64,000 bases of DNA, from the NCBI GenBank assembly GCA_019009955.1, contig CM032229.1, positions 3,972,501 to 4,036,500 of the forward strand, written 5' to 3'. This document shows, piece by piece, positions 22,673 to 35,590 of this stretch; position 1 is the stretch's first letter, and each line of letters begins with the position of its first letter. The notes under the pieces were generated by a model, which saw only the letters and a program-made list of their open reading frames with translations, searched no databases and had not been told where the DNA came from. This DNA comes from Riptortus pedestris (lineage: Eukaryota > Arthropoda > Insecta > Hemiptera > Alydidae). Position numbers and translations under genes: made by a program.

Positions 22673-23025
22673 TAAAATTGTAACCTCTGTCTGTACATTG
22701 ATTTTTTTCGAGGCCTGAAATTAAAATTAGCGATATTTTGTTTCCTATTGGTTTTTCGGCAAATATGCACATAACAAAAGTTATTTATTTTGTTATTTAG
22801 AGTAACTTTTGTTATATACACTTTCGTCAAATACCGAAGTATAAATGAGTTATACGCTAAAAATTATAGCGGGAGTCAACAATTTTATTTGGCACAAAAG
22901 AATCAACGAACTAAATAAAACTCGGTATGTGTATTAGCACTAACACCTTCATTATAACAAGCCATAATAACATTTCTAGGGATGGGCAGGAGTGGGGGTT
23001 GTAAGGAGGCCTGAAATTAAAAATA

Positions 23026-24262
23026 AAAGTCCGTCACGCAGGGGCTGCGTAAACTAAGCAGATTTCCCGCGTGAAGTTTTACAATAGAGAAATTTCACGA
23101 GAGCTGAGCAGTTAATGAAACGGCCGAACTAGCTTTTGGCGGGAAAGCCACTTCGTCCGATAGCCGGCCAGATTTAATAAAAATGCAAATATCTCGGTTA
23201 ATATTCAAGATATAGAATAAATGTATATAACAATATTTATAGTAAATATAATTCGTAATAAGATTGATTCTGTACAATTTTTCGATCCGACGTATTGTAA
23301 CGGAGATATTTCGAATTTTCGAAAATCCTCCCCTCTTAACCCCCCCCCCCCTCCCACTGGTCCGATTTCAGCCGTTAACGAACTTGATCTTTCTTTTTAC
23401 ATAAAACGACTAAATATCGAGTTTGGTAAGGATCTTACAAAAATTGCGACCGCTAGAGCGGTAACAGACAAATATATATATATATAAAGTCCGTCACGCA
23501 GGGGCTGCGTAAACTACGCAGATTTCCCCCGCGATGGTTTACAATAGATAGATATACATACAGGTAACACAGCCATAAATGCTCAGTAAATGTACAATAC
23601 AAGGCTGAATTGTAAACAAACAGGCAAGCCAACCTCGTAGCGCTGCATAGATAGACGGGAAAAACAAACAATTAATGAAATATATTTGAATATAACATAT
23701 TAATTTTATTGAAAACAATTTACTTAAGCTAGTGGTGTAATTTGTAATAAATCAGAATCAGTTTTATCTCAATCACTCAATTTTTAGAAATCCAAAAACA
23801 AAAGAAGGGGGGGGGTCAACAGAACGTATTTGCATATATCTCACAAAGTAAAAGTTCAATGAAAACAATATTTGGTATTTAGGCTTCAATTAAAATCTTT
23901 TATTATATAACAGAGCATTATTTATGTAACACTAGTAGAAGTGGGGGTTTACTGAAGGCTGAAAACTGAAAAATGCAAATATCTCGGTTAATATTCAAGA
24001 TAGAGAATAAATGTATATAACATTATTTATAGTTTAATTTTCAATAAGATTGATTCTATACACTTTTTCGATCCGACTTATAGTAACGGAGATATTTCGA
24101 ATTTTCAAAATTCTCCCCCTCTAAACCCCCCCCCACAGTCCGATTTCAGCCGTTGATGAACTTGATCTTTCTATTTACATAAAACGACTAAATATCGAGT
24201 TTGGTAACGATTACACAAAAATTTAGGTAACAGAGCGGTAACAGACAAATATATAGATAGAT

Positions 24263-24303
<41 letters not shown>

Positions 24304-24590
24304 TGAACGGACCTCATTTTCGTCATCTCCTAGGTAGGATCGATGGACATTTGAAGAAAAAATTCGAAAATTCCGTCATGAGTACAACCTCAATAGCTGA
24401 TTTCCCTTAAGGGAAATCTGCTTATATATATTTATGTGTATATATATATATATATATATATACAGTTTTGAACGGACCTCATTTTCATCATCTACTAGGT
24501 AGGATCGATGGACATTTGAAGAAAAACTTCGAAAATTCCGTCATGAGTACAACCTCAATAGCTGATTTCCCCTAAGGGAAATCTGCTAAT
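23026..24590 (-). mobile_element. Family A element, minus strand, split by another family A copy
   Basis: The left part (23026-23485) starts AAAGTCCGTCACGCAGGGGC and runs to TGCGACCGCTAGAGCGG and a short TA tract. The right part (24425-24590) resumes with TA repeats, AACGGACCTCATTTTCATC and GCTGATTTCCCCTAAGGG, ending TCTGCTAA. The inner copy 23486-24424 sits precisely in the TA tract. Confidence 0.75.
23486..24424 (-). mobile_element. Family A element, minus strand, innermost of the nest
   Basis: It is complete. It starts AAAGTCCGTCACGCAGGGGC, followed by the long 3' module (AAACAAACAGGCAAGCC region), the C-rich block (24126-24136), a TA tract (24264-24299) and GCTGATTTCCCTTAAGGG, ending AAATCTGCTT. 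Both flanks are TA repeats of the host copy. Confidence 0.8.
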
Positions 24591-26070
24591 AGGGATATTT
24601 CGTTTCCTATTGGTTTTCCAAAAATATGCATATAACAAAAGTTGTTTATTTTGTTATTTAGAGAAACTTTTGTTATATTCACTTTTGTTTTACAACAAAT
24701 TATAAACGAGGTATTCACCAAAAACTAAAGCGGGAGCCAACTATTTCATTGGACACTAACGATTGAACCGAATTTTACAAAACTCGGTATTTGAATTAGC
24801 ATTAATACTTCAATGATTATGAGCTATATTATAATTTTTAGGTTCGAATGGGAGTGGGAGTTATAAGTGAGGCCTGAAGTAAAAATTTGCTTGCGAGATT
24901 TCATTTTCTATTTGTTTTTCGGCAAACGTGCACATAACAAAATTCTCTACTTTGTTATTTAGAGCAACTTTTGTTTCATTCACTTTTGTCGTAAAATGAA
25001 ATAAATACGGGATATACGCTAAATCTATAGCGGGAGTCGACAATTTTATTAGTACTTATTTAATTGTTTTTAATATAGGCATATTATGACAAATAATGTT
25101 ATGTTTTAAATATGTCTACCCCCCCCCTCATTTATTTATTTTCCTTAGAAAATAACTTTGTTATTTATTTCCAATAGGAATTCGAACTATAAGAGGTTTT
25201 CCATTATTTAATTAGTATAATGTATTATTTTAACAGAATCATGTTGAATTTCCTCAAGGAGTGATAGCGGAATTAGTAGGGAATCAAACTCTTTGGTTTT
25301 GGTAATATATTATCTTATTTCCGATATCTTCATGTTATTGAAACAAATATGTACTATCATAACAATTAAACGTTAATGGTAATGCCATAATGACAAAAGA
25401 CAATATGCGTTTAAACTCGATGTGATTGTTTAAAGTATTACTTAGGTTGCAGGGGCGGCTACAATCTCTTCCCCTCGACTAGCTTTTTGAATATAAATGA
25501 AATTTGTTTTAGGTGTTACACTATTATTTAATTCCATCAGGTAGATAAATTATTACAATAATTTAAGGAGAAGAATGTTGATAACTCTAATGCGAGAGTG
25601 GAAATAGACGGAAGGATAATAAAGTTAATTGAGTTTACTTATTTCCTGTCAAATGCTGGCATTATGGGAAATGATTTCCGCTGAGATCTACTATTATGAA
25701 TATAACCTTACGTGCTAAACTATGCTTAAACTATATGTGCTCGGATTGGTTTTTGAAAGGAAATATGTTCATTATAGATGATATTTTATTGTAATAAATG
25801 CTATTCATGATAATGGTTTGAATTATTCAAAAACGGTGAGTAAAAAAGTGTAGAGGGATACATTATGAACACATTTTCATTTATTCTTCATAACTAAAAT
25901 TTCTATTCTATTAATACCCAAAATTTAACCTTTAGGATTGGCTATTTCGCAAAAACATTACGTCGTGGAGGGAAGTGTATTTGTACACATTGAAGTCTTG
26001 CTATAAGAATACCATCATTAGTCAGTCCCGAATGATTTCCTGGGCATCGCCGGGTACCTTAGCTAGTTTT

Positions 26071-26122
<52 letters not shown>

Positions 26123-26857
26123 CGTTATATGTGTACATACATGCATGCATGCAGGTGTGTGTGTTCATGTTGCAAATTTGAATTTCTATAAATCTAGTTC
26201 TATATCTTGAATATCATCTGAGATAATCAATTTTCTAGTTTTTGTCATTCATTAAATCCCCTCTCCTACACATCACATATGATCAACAAGCCAATATAAC
26301 ATGAAACGTCTAATTCCAAGCTTAAATACCAAATAATGTTTTCAACATTATTCGAGAAACATGGAAATATATTATGTGATGGCATCATCAATTGGGGTTT
26401 TATGTTCTTATCTCGGAAATGTTTATTTGGTCTGTGCCATACTCAATTTTTTAAGCAGTTCATCTATTAAGGGACGTTCATACCAGGTGTAGGAGAGGGG
26501 GGGGGTTTCGAGGGAACTTGAAAATTCAAAATATCTCAATTGTTATGAGATGGATCAAATATAATCAATCTTCTTAAACATTTATGGCTCTACAATTATT
26601 CATTTACTAACTCGAATATTAAGCAAGTTGCTTGCATTTTATTGTTTTTAGCCTTTGGTGAACATTGCTTTTACAGATCAAGTTCTTAGTTTGAATAACT
26701 GAGCCACTTAACTTCTCATGCCCAGCTTACATCTTAATTCTTGTTTACGTGGGCTTCTTACATCTGGTGGAATGGTGAATAGATGGTGGGACGAGTTCAC
26801 CTCATTCTTACTCTTGGGAAATATGCTTAGTAGAGCAGCCTCTGCATGCAGACTTTT

Positions 26858-27269
26858 TTATTATGTAATATGCTCAATTGACTTTTGAGTTGCAAATTTA
26901 ACAAAACTACCTACATTAAATAAAACAGTTCAACTTAATTTCATTCAATTGGATTACAAAGTTACGAGTTATAAACTGTAGTTTTTGTTTAAATAGTATA
27001 GAAATGAACTAATAAACAAAAATATGGAAAGTTTAAATATGTCTTATAAAAAATTGCCTTTTTAACATTTGAAATTTTCTGGAAAAATTAGTGGAAAATT
27101 TTCCATTTTAGAAAATTACTCGAGGAAAATTTTCCTCTCCACATCTCTAATGGGCTAATGTTCTACTGTTTCCATTTCTCAAATATATTTTTATTAAGTA
27201 AATTATTGGATAAATAGAAGTGAACCATCTAATTAATTTGAGTTAAATGTAATATTTTATTTTTGTCAG
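26858..27269. other. Gene-free AT-rich stretch
   Basis: No coding signal or recognised repeat is seen. The last 20 bases form a pyrimidine-rich tract and a TTTTTGTCAG acceptor for the candidate exon at 27270. Confidence 0.4.
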
Positions 27270-27339
27270 GTTGATGAGAGATGGACTACTACAGGCGGCT
27301 CTTTCATTATTCAACAAGGAAATAAATGTTGAAGATTAA
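27270..27339 (+). CDS. Candidate orphan terminal exon
   Basis: A strong acceptor (TTTATTTTTGTCAG) precedes an open stretch. If entered after two bases of a codon, it reads LMRDGLLQAALSLF then NKEINVED and a TAA at 27337. A polyadenylation-type AATAAAATAAA lies at about 27565. The peptide has the look of an amphipathic C-terminal helix, but no family is recognised and no upstream partner exon is visible. It could be an alternative 3' end of the ASB-type gene (exons ending at 3602 and 10536 have the right phase), the last exon of an unseen gene, or chance. Confidence 0.25.
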
Positions 27340-29055
27340 TATACATATATCGACTATAGGATGGAAATAGAAAGTCTATGTAGAGATGATTAGCCTAGCC
27401 TATTGGTTGGGATTATTTTTCTAGGGATTTATGTGGGACTAATTTAAAGTATGGTTATGAATTGTTTTAAATGCTAAATGAAATGATTTGCCAAAGAAAC
27501 TAATGTTGCAAGTTTGTTCATTATAAATTGATATAAATTCATAACTTTAATATATATATTGAGTAATAAAATAAACAATAATTGTCATTAATTAATGTTT
27601 TCAAATGAGTGTATTATAATATTTCATTATTTACAATTTATTAATATAAATATAACCCAGTATAATACATTTAAAATATAATGCGGTAATTATTTAATAA
27701 GTATGGATTAATATGCTCTAAAGGTTAAGTTAGTTGAATGTAGATATTATCGGCCTAATTACTAGGAGTTATTACTCAGACCAGTTTAGTTTTGATTTAA
27801 TTTTTGTATAGGAGTTTAATGGATAAATTTATACTTGTTATTCTTATAGTTCTTTGGGTTATATATTGCAAGTGAGAAATAACTTTGTTATCCTTGGCCG
27901 TCTGAGAAATGACAGGAATTTTGTTGGTCCAACCCTTCCATGTTTTACATACGTAATAGTTGAAATCATTAGGGGAGCTTAGGAGCTCAATATAAACACT
28001 TCCACTCCTCCATTCTTTTACTCTGAATGTTTCACACAAGAATAGACCTCTTCAGCTGTGTAAAACTGAGATGAGGAGACTACCTTCTGCTAGGAATACC
28101 ATGCCTTAAGTTCACCAGTCTCCTTTATATTAATTCAGTTAAATTATGCAAAGTGTGGAATGACCCTGATGAAATTTATAATTATATATAATATATTAAA
28201 AAATGTATCAATTATTTTCCAGCACTGTTTAGGTGGACCCAACCAATTTGGCAGCTAGTCAAATACTAAATGAACATTTAGCACATAAGTGATCATGTAG
28301 AGTTTGAGCAGCCACAGGTACACCAAGCAGTAGAGCTCCTGACGAAGTGCCTGGGAAGCCACCAAACATGTAGGGTATAATAAAGAACTTCATAAGAAAC
28401 TATTAGTTTCTACATTGGTGCCCCCTTGTCAAATAATTGATAAATTCAGTTTAATAGTTCTTAAATCTGACTACAAATTTTAGCAAAAGTCTATTAATAG
28501 TGCTAAAAAGTCAAAATTCTTTCTAAGCCAATTCACTTCATTTAATCTTCAAAACTTCTTTAAATGTTTCATGCTACTTAGCACACCTGTTGAGGGCCAC
28601 CACTAAATACATATGTTAGGGGGTTCTCAGGCAGTATTCCTACATTTATCTACGCTGGCTTCATTGGTATTCTTATAGTATTAGTTTATGCTCTTTTATC
28701 ATCCTTCTTTATTGACCTCCCCCATTCCTAATTTTTACTGGATGCTCTACCTATAAAAAAGTACTATTTATTTTATATTTTGAAATTTGGATGAAAGTAT
28801 GAATTTTTTTAATATGGTTGGTTTACTATCAGTCACCTACTTCTTTACAAGGCCCCACTTTTGCTTAGATATTAGACACCATAGGTTTTGGAGGCTAAAG
28901 AATGCACTAATTTTACATTGGAGATATTCTACAAGTTTAGAAATATGCAGTCTGTCAGAACCTTCCAATTAGACTAGTTAGTTTTCATTGCTACAGAGGA
29001 TTTAATTTTAATGTTAGCAAGGCTGTATACCCAGAGTGGTTAAGAAGTTTAACTG
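27340..29055. other. Gene-free stretch
   Basis: AT-rich sequence with a possible 3' UTR to about 27590. The minus-strand ORF of 80 codons at 27797-28039 and a 61-codon ORF at 28787 have no recognisable domain. No repeat termini were seen. Confidence 0.4.
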
Positions 29056-29757
29056 TAAAAAGTCCGTCACGCAGGGGCTGCGTAAACTAAGCAGATTTCC
29101 CACGTGAAGTTTTACAATAGAGAAATCTGCCTAATAACAACTGTAGTAGTAAGAAACCTCTAAACCTAAAACATTATTTAGGGCGTAATAACCCAGTAGT
29201 TTCTAGCCCCAAAAAACAGTTAACCTAACCTCTAAACCTATTCACGAGGGACGAATAGTTATGGAAACGGCCACCAGAGCTCTCGGCGGAAAGTCCGAAC
29301 ATAGCCTACTGGTGACCACACGCAGAATACAAATGCAAATATCTCGGTTAATATTCAAGATAGAGAAAAAATGTATATAACAATATTTATAGTAAATTTA
29401 ATTTGCAATAAGATTGATTCTGTACAATTTTTCGGTCCGACGTATAGTAACGGAGATATTTTGAATTTTCGAAAATCCTCCCCTCTAAACCCCCCCTCCC
29501 ACTGGTCCGATTTCAGCCATTAACGAACTTGATCTTTCTTTTTACATAAAACGACTAAATATCGAGTTTGGTAACGATCAAACAAAAATTGCGACCGCTA
29601 GAGCGGTAACAGACAAATATATATATATATACAGTTTTGAACGGACCTCATTTTCGTCATCTCCTGGGTAGGATCGATGGACATTTGAAGAAAAATGTCG
29701 AAAATTCCGTCATGAGTACAACCTCAATAGCTGATTTCCCTTAAGGGAAATCTGCTA
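29056..29757 (-). mobile_element. Family A (HINE-like) element, minus strand, complete
   Basis: It starts AAAAAGTCCGTCACGCAGGG and holds the module with AGAGCTCTCGGCGGAAAGTC that also occurs in the 14096 copy. It then has the C-rich block, a short TA tract (29619-29630) and GATTTCCCTTAAGGGAAATC, ending TGCTAAAA. It is one of the best preserved copies in the window. Confidence 0.88.
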
Positions 29758-32587
29758 AAAAACAATGATAGGCTTTTCTCATTATGTGTAAGTGAGTGTT
29801 ACGCAACATGATACAAATGTTTTTATATCTTCAAAGTTTTCTGGTATCTGGTAGCTGTGTTTTCTAGTTAGATTTTGCTAATGTTTCTGCAAGTTTCCTA
29901 AATGTGTATCTCAATTGATATACCCTTAGGATTTTAGTAGAATGAATAGCGAAACTTTGACAGAAAACATCACGAGATCTCCACATGGACTGTAAAGTCA
30001 TCAGTTGTTATTTTCCATGAAATAAATGTAAGATTAAAATTGAATTTAGATTTTTTTGTATGTCTAATTTTAAATAATATCACTGAGCATATTTTCCGTA
30101 TTTATTGAAAATTATGATGTGAAAATATAAATATATGGCACATTGTATCTTTAAATATCTAAATAGACTTACAAATACTAATATTAAATGTAATTTGTTG
30201 TTCCTTCCTTATATTAAGAACTACTTTGATATTGATTATAATGTTGTTATAATTATAAGCCTTCTTTAATGTTTTCTTATTATTAATCTCATAAAAAAAA
30301 ATTATTGAATAAATTCTAATATTAAATGTGTACTGTCCCAACACTAGATTTATAAACAGTCAATCAGGCCTAACTTGTGTCTTGTCGTTTTGAAGTTTTA
30401 AATAGATGGAGCGTATGTCGCTTTAGATTTTGAAATGTGTGTAAATAGGCCTGTTTTTTCCCCACTCACTCCCTAAACAAACATTGCAAATAAAGAAGCT
30501 TTGATAGGGTATTAAATCCTTCATGTTGTTATTTCCATTCGAATATTTAGCTGACTCAAAAATAAATAAGAGTGAAATGAAAAAAAAAAATAAAAGATGA
30601 GCTTATAACCAAGTTTTGAACTGAGAAAGATATTGACTTACACTGATGTTTAATTGTAAAAGTCAGTTTTGAATGTCCACAAATTTCTATAAACTATTGT
30701 TATGAGCGTGATTATAAAGATTTAAGCTATATTTCCGTACTCTGTAGATTATATAAGTAGTTGTCTATCTACTTTATTATATGACTGCTCTCTGTTAGAT
30801 ATTGTATTAGTAAACTAATTAACCATATGTAAGGGTCCACATTTTACTCACATCTTTATTCCGTAAATAATCCTATACTTTTATTTAGAATAAAATACAT
30901 GGTGTCTCTTTCATCTGCACAGGTTTGGTTCATGTTTCAGAAATATTTTCTAAATTGGAAATATAAATGTTATATTAACTTAAAACCTGCCCTAAAAATA
31001 ATGTATTCAATTCTATTCAGTCCTGTATTTGTAATATTGTACTAACGACCAGTGAAGCATGAGGTGGTGACCAAAAGTCAGAAGTGAAAATTTTGATTCA
31101 CATATTGAATAACTTTCTCACTCTGTAAAACACACTTTAAACACAGTCTGTTTTAAATATTTTTTCAATAGAACTAAAAGTAGTAATGACATTCATGAGT
31201 TTTGCCTTCTAATTGAACCTCCACGCTCAGATGTTTTAGTGACGTACGAATTAGTGAATGTTACCAAAGACATTTTTTTTCTTTAAAATTCCCAAAAACG
31301 TATAATTTCAGCATTGCAGAACTATTGGTGCCTCTCCTTAACTGAATTCTCACTGGGGATGGGAGTGGGGTAAGACTAAATAAAGTCATATTCTGCACAT
31401 TCATATTTGCTAATCCTCATTAGCCAGCTTAGGTTAGGCTTTGGTGTAGCCCTCAAGTGAAATTCTCTCCACTCTTCCTGATGCTTTTATTGCTGAATAG
31501 TATCATAGTGACCCGATGAGGTCCTCAAGTCCTCTCTGAGCTCATCTAGCCATGACTGCTCCAGTCCCCCACCCCTTACTTACCCCTACCATGTTGTACT
31601 CATATTTTTTGGGCAGCCTTCCGGGCTTCATTTCAAGCTAACCACTGCAGGAAGCTATTCTTAATCACTGATGCAGCGATAATTGCCATATAATTGTCTC
31701 TAAATTAAATAGATATTAATTGAGATTTGAATAGAAGGATACTAAGCAGTCTTTCCTTAACTCTTGTATTAATTTTGACTAAATTCCTTCAACTTTTATT
31801 TTTAAGGAAAGTAAAATATTCTTTACCTCTGCAATTTTTTATTAAACCGGCTCATTATTAAGAGGCAATTAAATAACAAAAATATAAGTTTACTTGGTAT
31901 TTAAAAAATGAAGACTCATCAGAAATCAGCATAATAATCCTGAACTTCCCATGTCTGTTTCACATTTCCTTATTTTAATATTAGTAGGAGCAGCTCCCAG
32001 TTGAAATAGTCTTAAATGGAATTATCTCCAATCATTTGCACCTATCCCACTATCCTGGAGACTAGTCAATAAAAATTATACAAACAGGATAGTACAGTTC
32101 CCTTCCTTGATTGTCAGTCCTTTTAAAGTCAATGGCTTTATTTAAATAAACATATTCATGTTTGCTTGTAAAATTGGAAAACAGGAAAGAAAACAGATTT
32201 TGGAAAACAAGTTTAAAGCATTTAGAATTAACCTGGTTATAGGAATAGTAGGAGATCATGGTAGGAGGCAGGTAAAGGTGTTATGCCTGTCTAATTTAAA
32301 CTTCCTATCTCAGAACTCAATTCTTCCAAAGTACAGAAATGTCTTAGTTTATTTATTTGTAGACAGGAAAACTTTAATGCAGGAAGACTACATCTTTCTT
32401 TTCCCTAAACTTTATTACTTCCAAACTTTGGTTGCTTCTTCACAGATTGCACATCTTCTTACGGGAATAGGGGAATTAATTAAAAAAAGAAAATTTTTTA
32501 TCAATATTAACTGAATAAAAAAAATCTTTGGAATAATTAAAGATTTTAGTTAACTTATAACCTCCACTTTGTGCTACTATTGCTAAT
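29758..32587. other. Gene-free stretch
   Basis: AT-rich DNA without recognised genes. The plus ORF of 118 codons at 32158-32514 (MFACKIGKQERKQ at its start) has no motif I know and no evident coding bias. A stretch around 31420-31570 resembles 12160-12345 and 32760-32900 (GATGC/AATGC then TTGGATAGT/TTGGATTGT blocks), suggesting another low-copy repeat. Confidence 0.4.
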
Positions 32588-32740
32588 AAGCACGGGCTAT
32601 CTACAGGTTACCCACCTTCCCCGCTATACCAGGGTGTCACTAAGGATTTTATTTCCTGAGTTTGTCGCGTAATTAAGTCCTACTGGCCAAGTGGGAATTA
32701 AACCCTCAGCTGTTGGCTTAACTTAACAATGACATTTATC
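32588..32740 (-). repeat. tRNA-derived SINE family C, minus strand
   Basis: GGGCTATCTACAGGTTACCC, CACTAAGGATTTTATTTCCT, TACTGGCCAAGTGGGAATTA and AACCCTCAGC are the reverse of the SINE tail and B-box region seen at 52642 and in the minus-strand copy at 43197. Confidence 0.55.
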
Positions 32741-34822
32741 TTAGGGGTAACCTGTGTGAATTAATTTATAATATAAAATTATATTCCTCTTCCTAATGCC
32801 TTGGCTGTTGGATAGTCTCATGTAGGAAACAGTGGGAAACCACTTCATATTCTTATCAGATTTTCCATTCTCTATTTTGTCTCCGTGAACATTAGCAGTC
32901 CCTGTTGTTGGTGACACAATCTCATTAAATTCGGCCACGTAGAGAGCATTCCACTTTACGAGGTTAATGAGCTTCATTAAATAGATTCAGTATTCCGATT
33001 AGTCCGTATGAGTACAAGTTATCAATTACTTTTTATAAAAAGTTGATCCCCCACAATTTTCCATGGACAAAAAGTCTTTATTTTTTATGTGCACCCTATT
33101 TATGTCTAAAAGATACATAAAATTTATCACTTATGAATTACGTATAGTAAAACAGCTAATACAATTATTCATTAAATTCTATTTACATACTTATTACTTG
33201 ATTTCCTTTATTCTAGGCATAATCACTTCTAATTACACACGTCTAAGCCCTCAATTAATTACATTCCTAATTATTTTTAATGATTAAAATAAAACTGCAA
33301 TAGGCAGTGGATAGCAACTATAGAAAACCCATTCCAACAAAAGCCGTTTTCTTCATCTTTATCACTGTATCACTAGACAAATCACTTCATTCTTAATTTT
33401 ATATATATTCCATAGAGGCCTATACAATTAAATTTGTCTTTCTTTACGTAGTTTGTAAATAACTATTTGTTAATGATCGTGACACTCTATTATCTTATTA
33501 ATTGAAATTTATTATTGACAAAAAACGTTTTTGTGTCCTTTAATCTTCTATGCAAATGTTTTACAAAAATGGGCTCTTGCATATTTGATGTTATGCTTAA
33601 ATTTACAAAAAAAATAAAATTTAATAATCTATCTGTACAGTTATGAGGTATGTGGTATAAATGCGATTGGGACTCCTGTTTTTATCATGAGGTAATACTT
33701 TCTGATTCCATCAAATTATTTCTTATTTTTTCAAATACTTTTTGACTGATTGCATTTTTATTAATTTCTGAAGTGAAATATATTTTTTTTTACTGTATCC
33801 ATTTTGTATCTGTTATTTTTATAGTTCGAATTAAAATTCTCTCTTATGAATGCTTCGATATTATTTTTACCTGTTACTGATTTAAATTCGATGTGTTCGT
33901 ATATAAGTAAATTTTTGGCAGTATACGCAGCGCGTATATTGGGTCATTACTGAAGTGTATATTGTTATATAATATAATTACTGAGTGCTGTGATAAAATC
34001 TATTTGATTATTTGATTGTAGCTGGTGTATATTTCTAATTTGTAATGCGTCTATTTAAAGGATATTTTTTGCAGAGTATTATTTCTCTAAGAAGAATGTC
34101 TTTTGTTATTGTTATTCTATTAAATGAATAAAATATTGTTAAGTAAAAATGGGTGTTTCTGTATAGTCTCCCCCATCATTTCCTATTCCTTCAATTTAGT
34201 ATATACTAAGGGTTTTAGTTATATACCTATTCAATTAATAAAACTTAAGTTTTATCTCTAAAAAATCTCACTACAGTTAAATATTAACTGGTGGAGAATT
34301 GGATTTAGAAATTTTACTTTGTTTTAGGGCAGAGTACACTTTCACGTTCACCTCAAGTTAATTTATTGACGGACAATAATCGTAAATTAACAGGCTACAG
34401 ATCCTAACACCAATTGTTAATACTTAATGTTATCGAGATAGGATTTATAGTTCCTCTTTGAACAATTAGTAATTTCAATCATTTATATTTGGAGAGAAAA
34501 GTTTTATGTATGTGTCCATGTCTGTAGCTCAATTAGTAGAGGACTAGACTAGACCAGGATGTCTGGATCAACTCTTGGCAGGTGCAAACAACTTTTCTTT
34601 CTGAAAGCCATGTTTAAATTTTTAAGAAAATAGTTATTTCTGGAGAGCTCAATGATTCTTAATTTTCAGTGCAGTTAAAATGAAGGGCAGTTAGATGATA
34701 CAGCTATTTAATGAAATATATCTCCTGAGTATATGCATGGAGTAAAAGACAGTAAACTAGAGTAGGAAGATGACGCTTCTAGATTTTTGACTCAGTAAAC
34801 TGATTCGCTAGTATGTGGAGAA
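32741..34822. other. Gene-free stretch with one tRNA-like segment
   Basis: Nothing coding is recognised. The segment 34514-34585 is listed separately. The block TATTATTTCTCTAAGAAGAA at about 34078 recurs at about 36128. Confidence 0.4.
34514..34585 (+). repeat. tRNA-like segment, probable SINE head
   Basis: TGTAGCTCAATTAGTAGAGG resembles a Pol III A box and GGATCAACTCTTGGCAGG a B box, spaced as in tRNA. The anticodon arm and acceptor pairing do not hold up, so this is a SINE-type tRNA relic and not a functional tRNA. Confidence 0.45.
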
Positions 34823-35190
34823 TAAAAGTCCATCACGCAGGGGCTGTGTAAACTTAGCAGATTTCCCTTGTGAAGTTTAACAATAGATAAATCTACATAC
34901 TGGTAACACAACACCACCTTGAATATTAAGTGAATAAATACAAATGGTAATAAGATCCCCCCCTCCAGGCGGGAAACCTCCGAAATGTAAACAAACAGGT
35001 CTGCCAACCCGACACTCACTGGAAATAAAAACAATTACTGAAGTATATCAAAATATAACATATTAATTTGATTGAAAACTATTTACTATATCTAGTACTG
35101 TAATTTATAATGAATCAGAATAATTTTTATCTCAATCAATCAAATTTAAGTAGTCCAAAACATAAGACTCCTTAAGGGAAATCTGCTAAA
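34823..35190 (-). mobile_element. Family A element, minus strand, internally deleted
   Basis: It starts AAAAGTCCATCACGCAGGGG, carries the long-module sequence (CGGGAAACCTCCGAAATG) and then jumps to CCTTAAGGGAAATCTGC and TAAAA. The TA tract and 5' body are missing, leaving 368 bp. Confidence 0.75.
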
Positions 35191-35484
35191 AGAGCTGCCA
35201 GAGATAGTACAAATAAAGCCTGCTCTTATGATATTTACATGTAGTAATAGAGAGATATTAGCTAGTTACAGCATGAGCTAGACCACACACACATGTGAAA
35301 AGAGATCCCGACATAGAAATTGCTGAACAAAATTGACACAACAATTGACTTTATGCCATTAAATATGTAACAAACAAGATATTATCTTCTGGCATAATCT
35401 TTACAATAATTTATATTTTGAGGAATGCCTCCTCTATGAGTACATACACATTAATATTGAAGGATTGGATGGGGTTGTTAGATT

Positions 35485-35590
35485 TGGCTAGATGGTGATG
35501 AAAAAAACTTATGAAAATAAGTGTGTTCATTCACTAGAATAAATGCACTTCTTTCCATTAGTGTTTTCTTTTCATCACCATCTAGCCAAT
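35485..35590. repeat. Short inverted-repeat element, 106 bp
   Basis: The left end TTGGCTAGATGGTGATGAAA is a perfect inverted copy of the right end TTTCATCACCATCTAGCCAA. The centre is about 60 bases without an ORF. It looks like a small MITE; the flanks show no certain target duplication. Confidence 0.6.

Larger units (their letters stand above)
22663..26066 (+). mobile_element. Helitron (family B), plus strand, hosting two family A insertions
   Basis: The 5' end is TCTATATATATATAAAATTG followed by TAACCTCTGTCTG. The 3' end is GGGCATCGCCGGGTACCTTA then GCTAG at 26062-26066, followed by T. Its body is broken at 23025/24591 by nested family A copies: AATTAAAAATA before and GGGATATTTCG after the gap re-form the usual AAAAATAGCGATATTTCG block. 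Without the insert it is about 1.8 kb. There is no coding region. Confidence 0.72.
21269..26857 (+). mobile_element. Old family A element split by a 4.7-kb Helitron compound
   Basis: The 5' part (21269-21393) runs AACAGATTAAGGGAATCAAC through GAAGATGATGAAAATGAAGC and a TA tract. The 3' part (26067-26857) resumes with TA repeats, then TATATCTTGAATATCATCTG, the poly-G block (26491-26507) and GGGAAATATGCTTAGTAGAG before CTCTGCATGCAGACTTTTTT. Between them, bounded on each side by CTAG next to the TA tract, lies Helitron sequence from 21394 to 26066. The two family A parts are in the same orientation and complementary in content, so they read as one interrupted copy. Confidence 0.65.

Noticed and set aside
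32158..32514. 118-codon plus-strand ORF
   Set aside because: No known motif, no repeat copy seen, no splice or UTR context, and AT-rich codon use like the surrounding DNA.
34514..34585. Functional tRNA gene
   Set aside because: A- and B-box-like motifs are present, but the arms do not pair well enough for a cloverleaf; a SINE relic is more likely.
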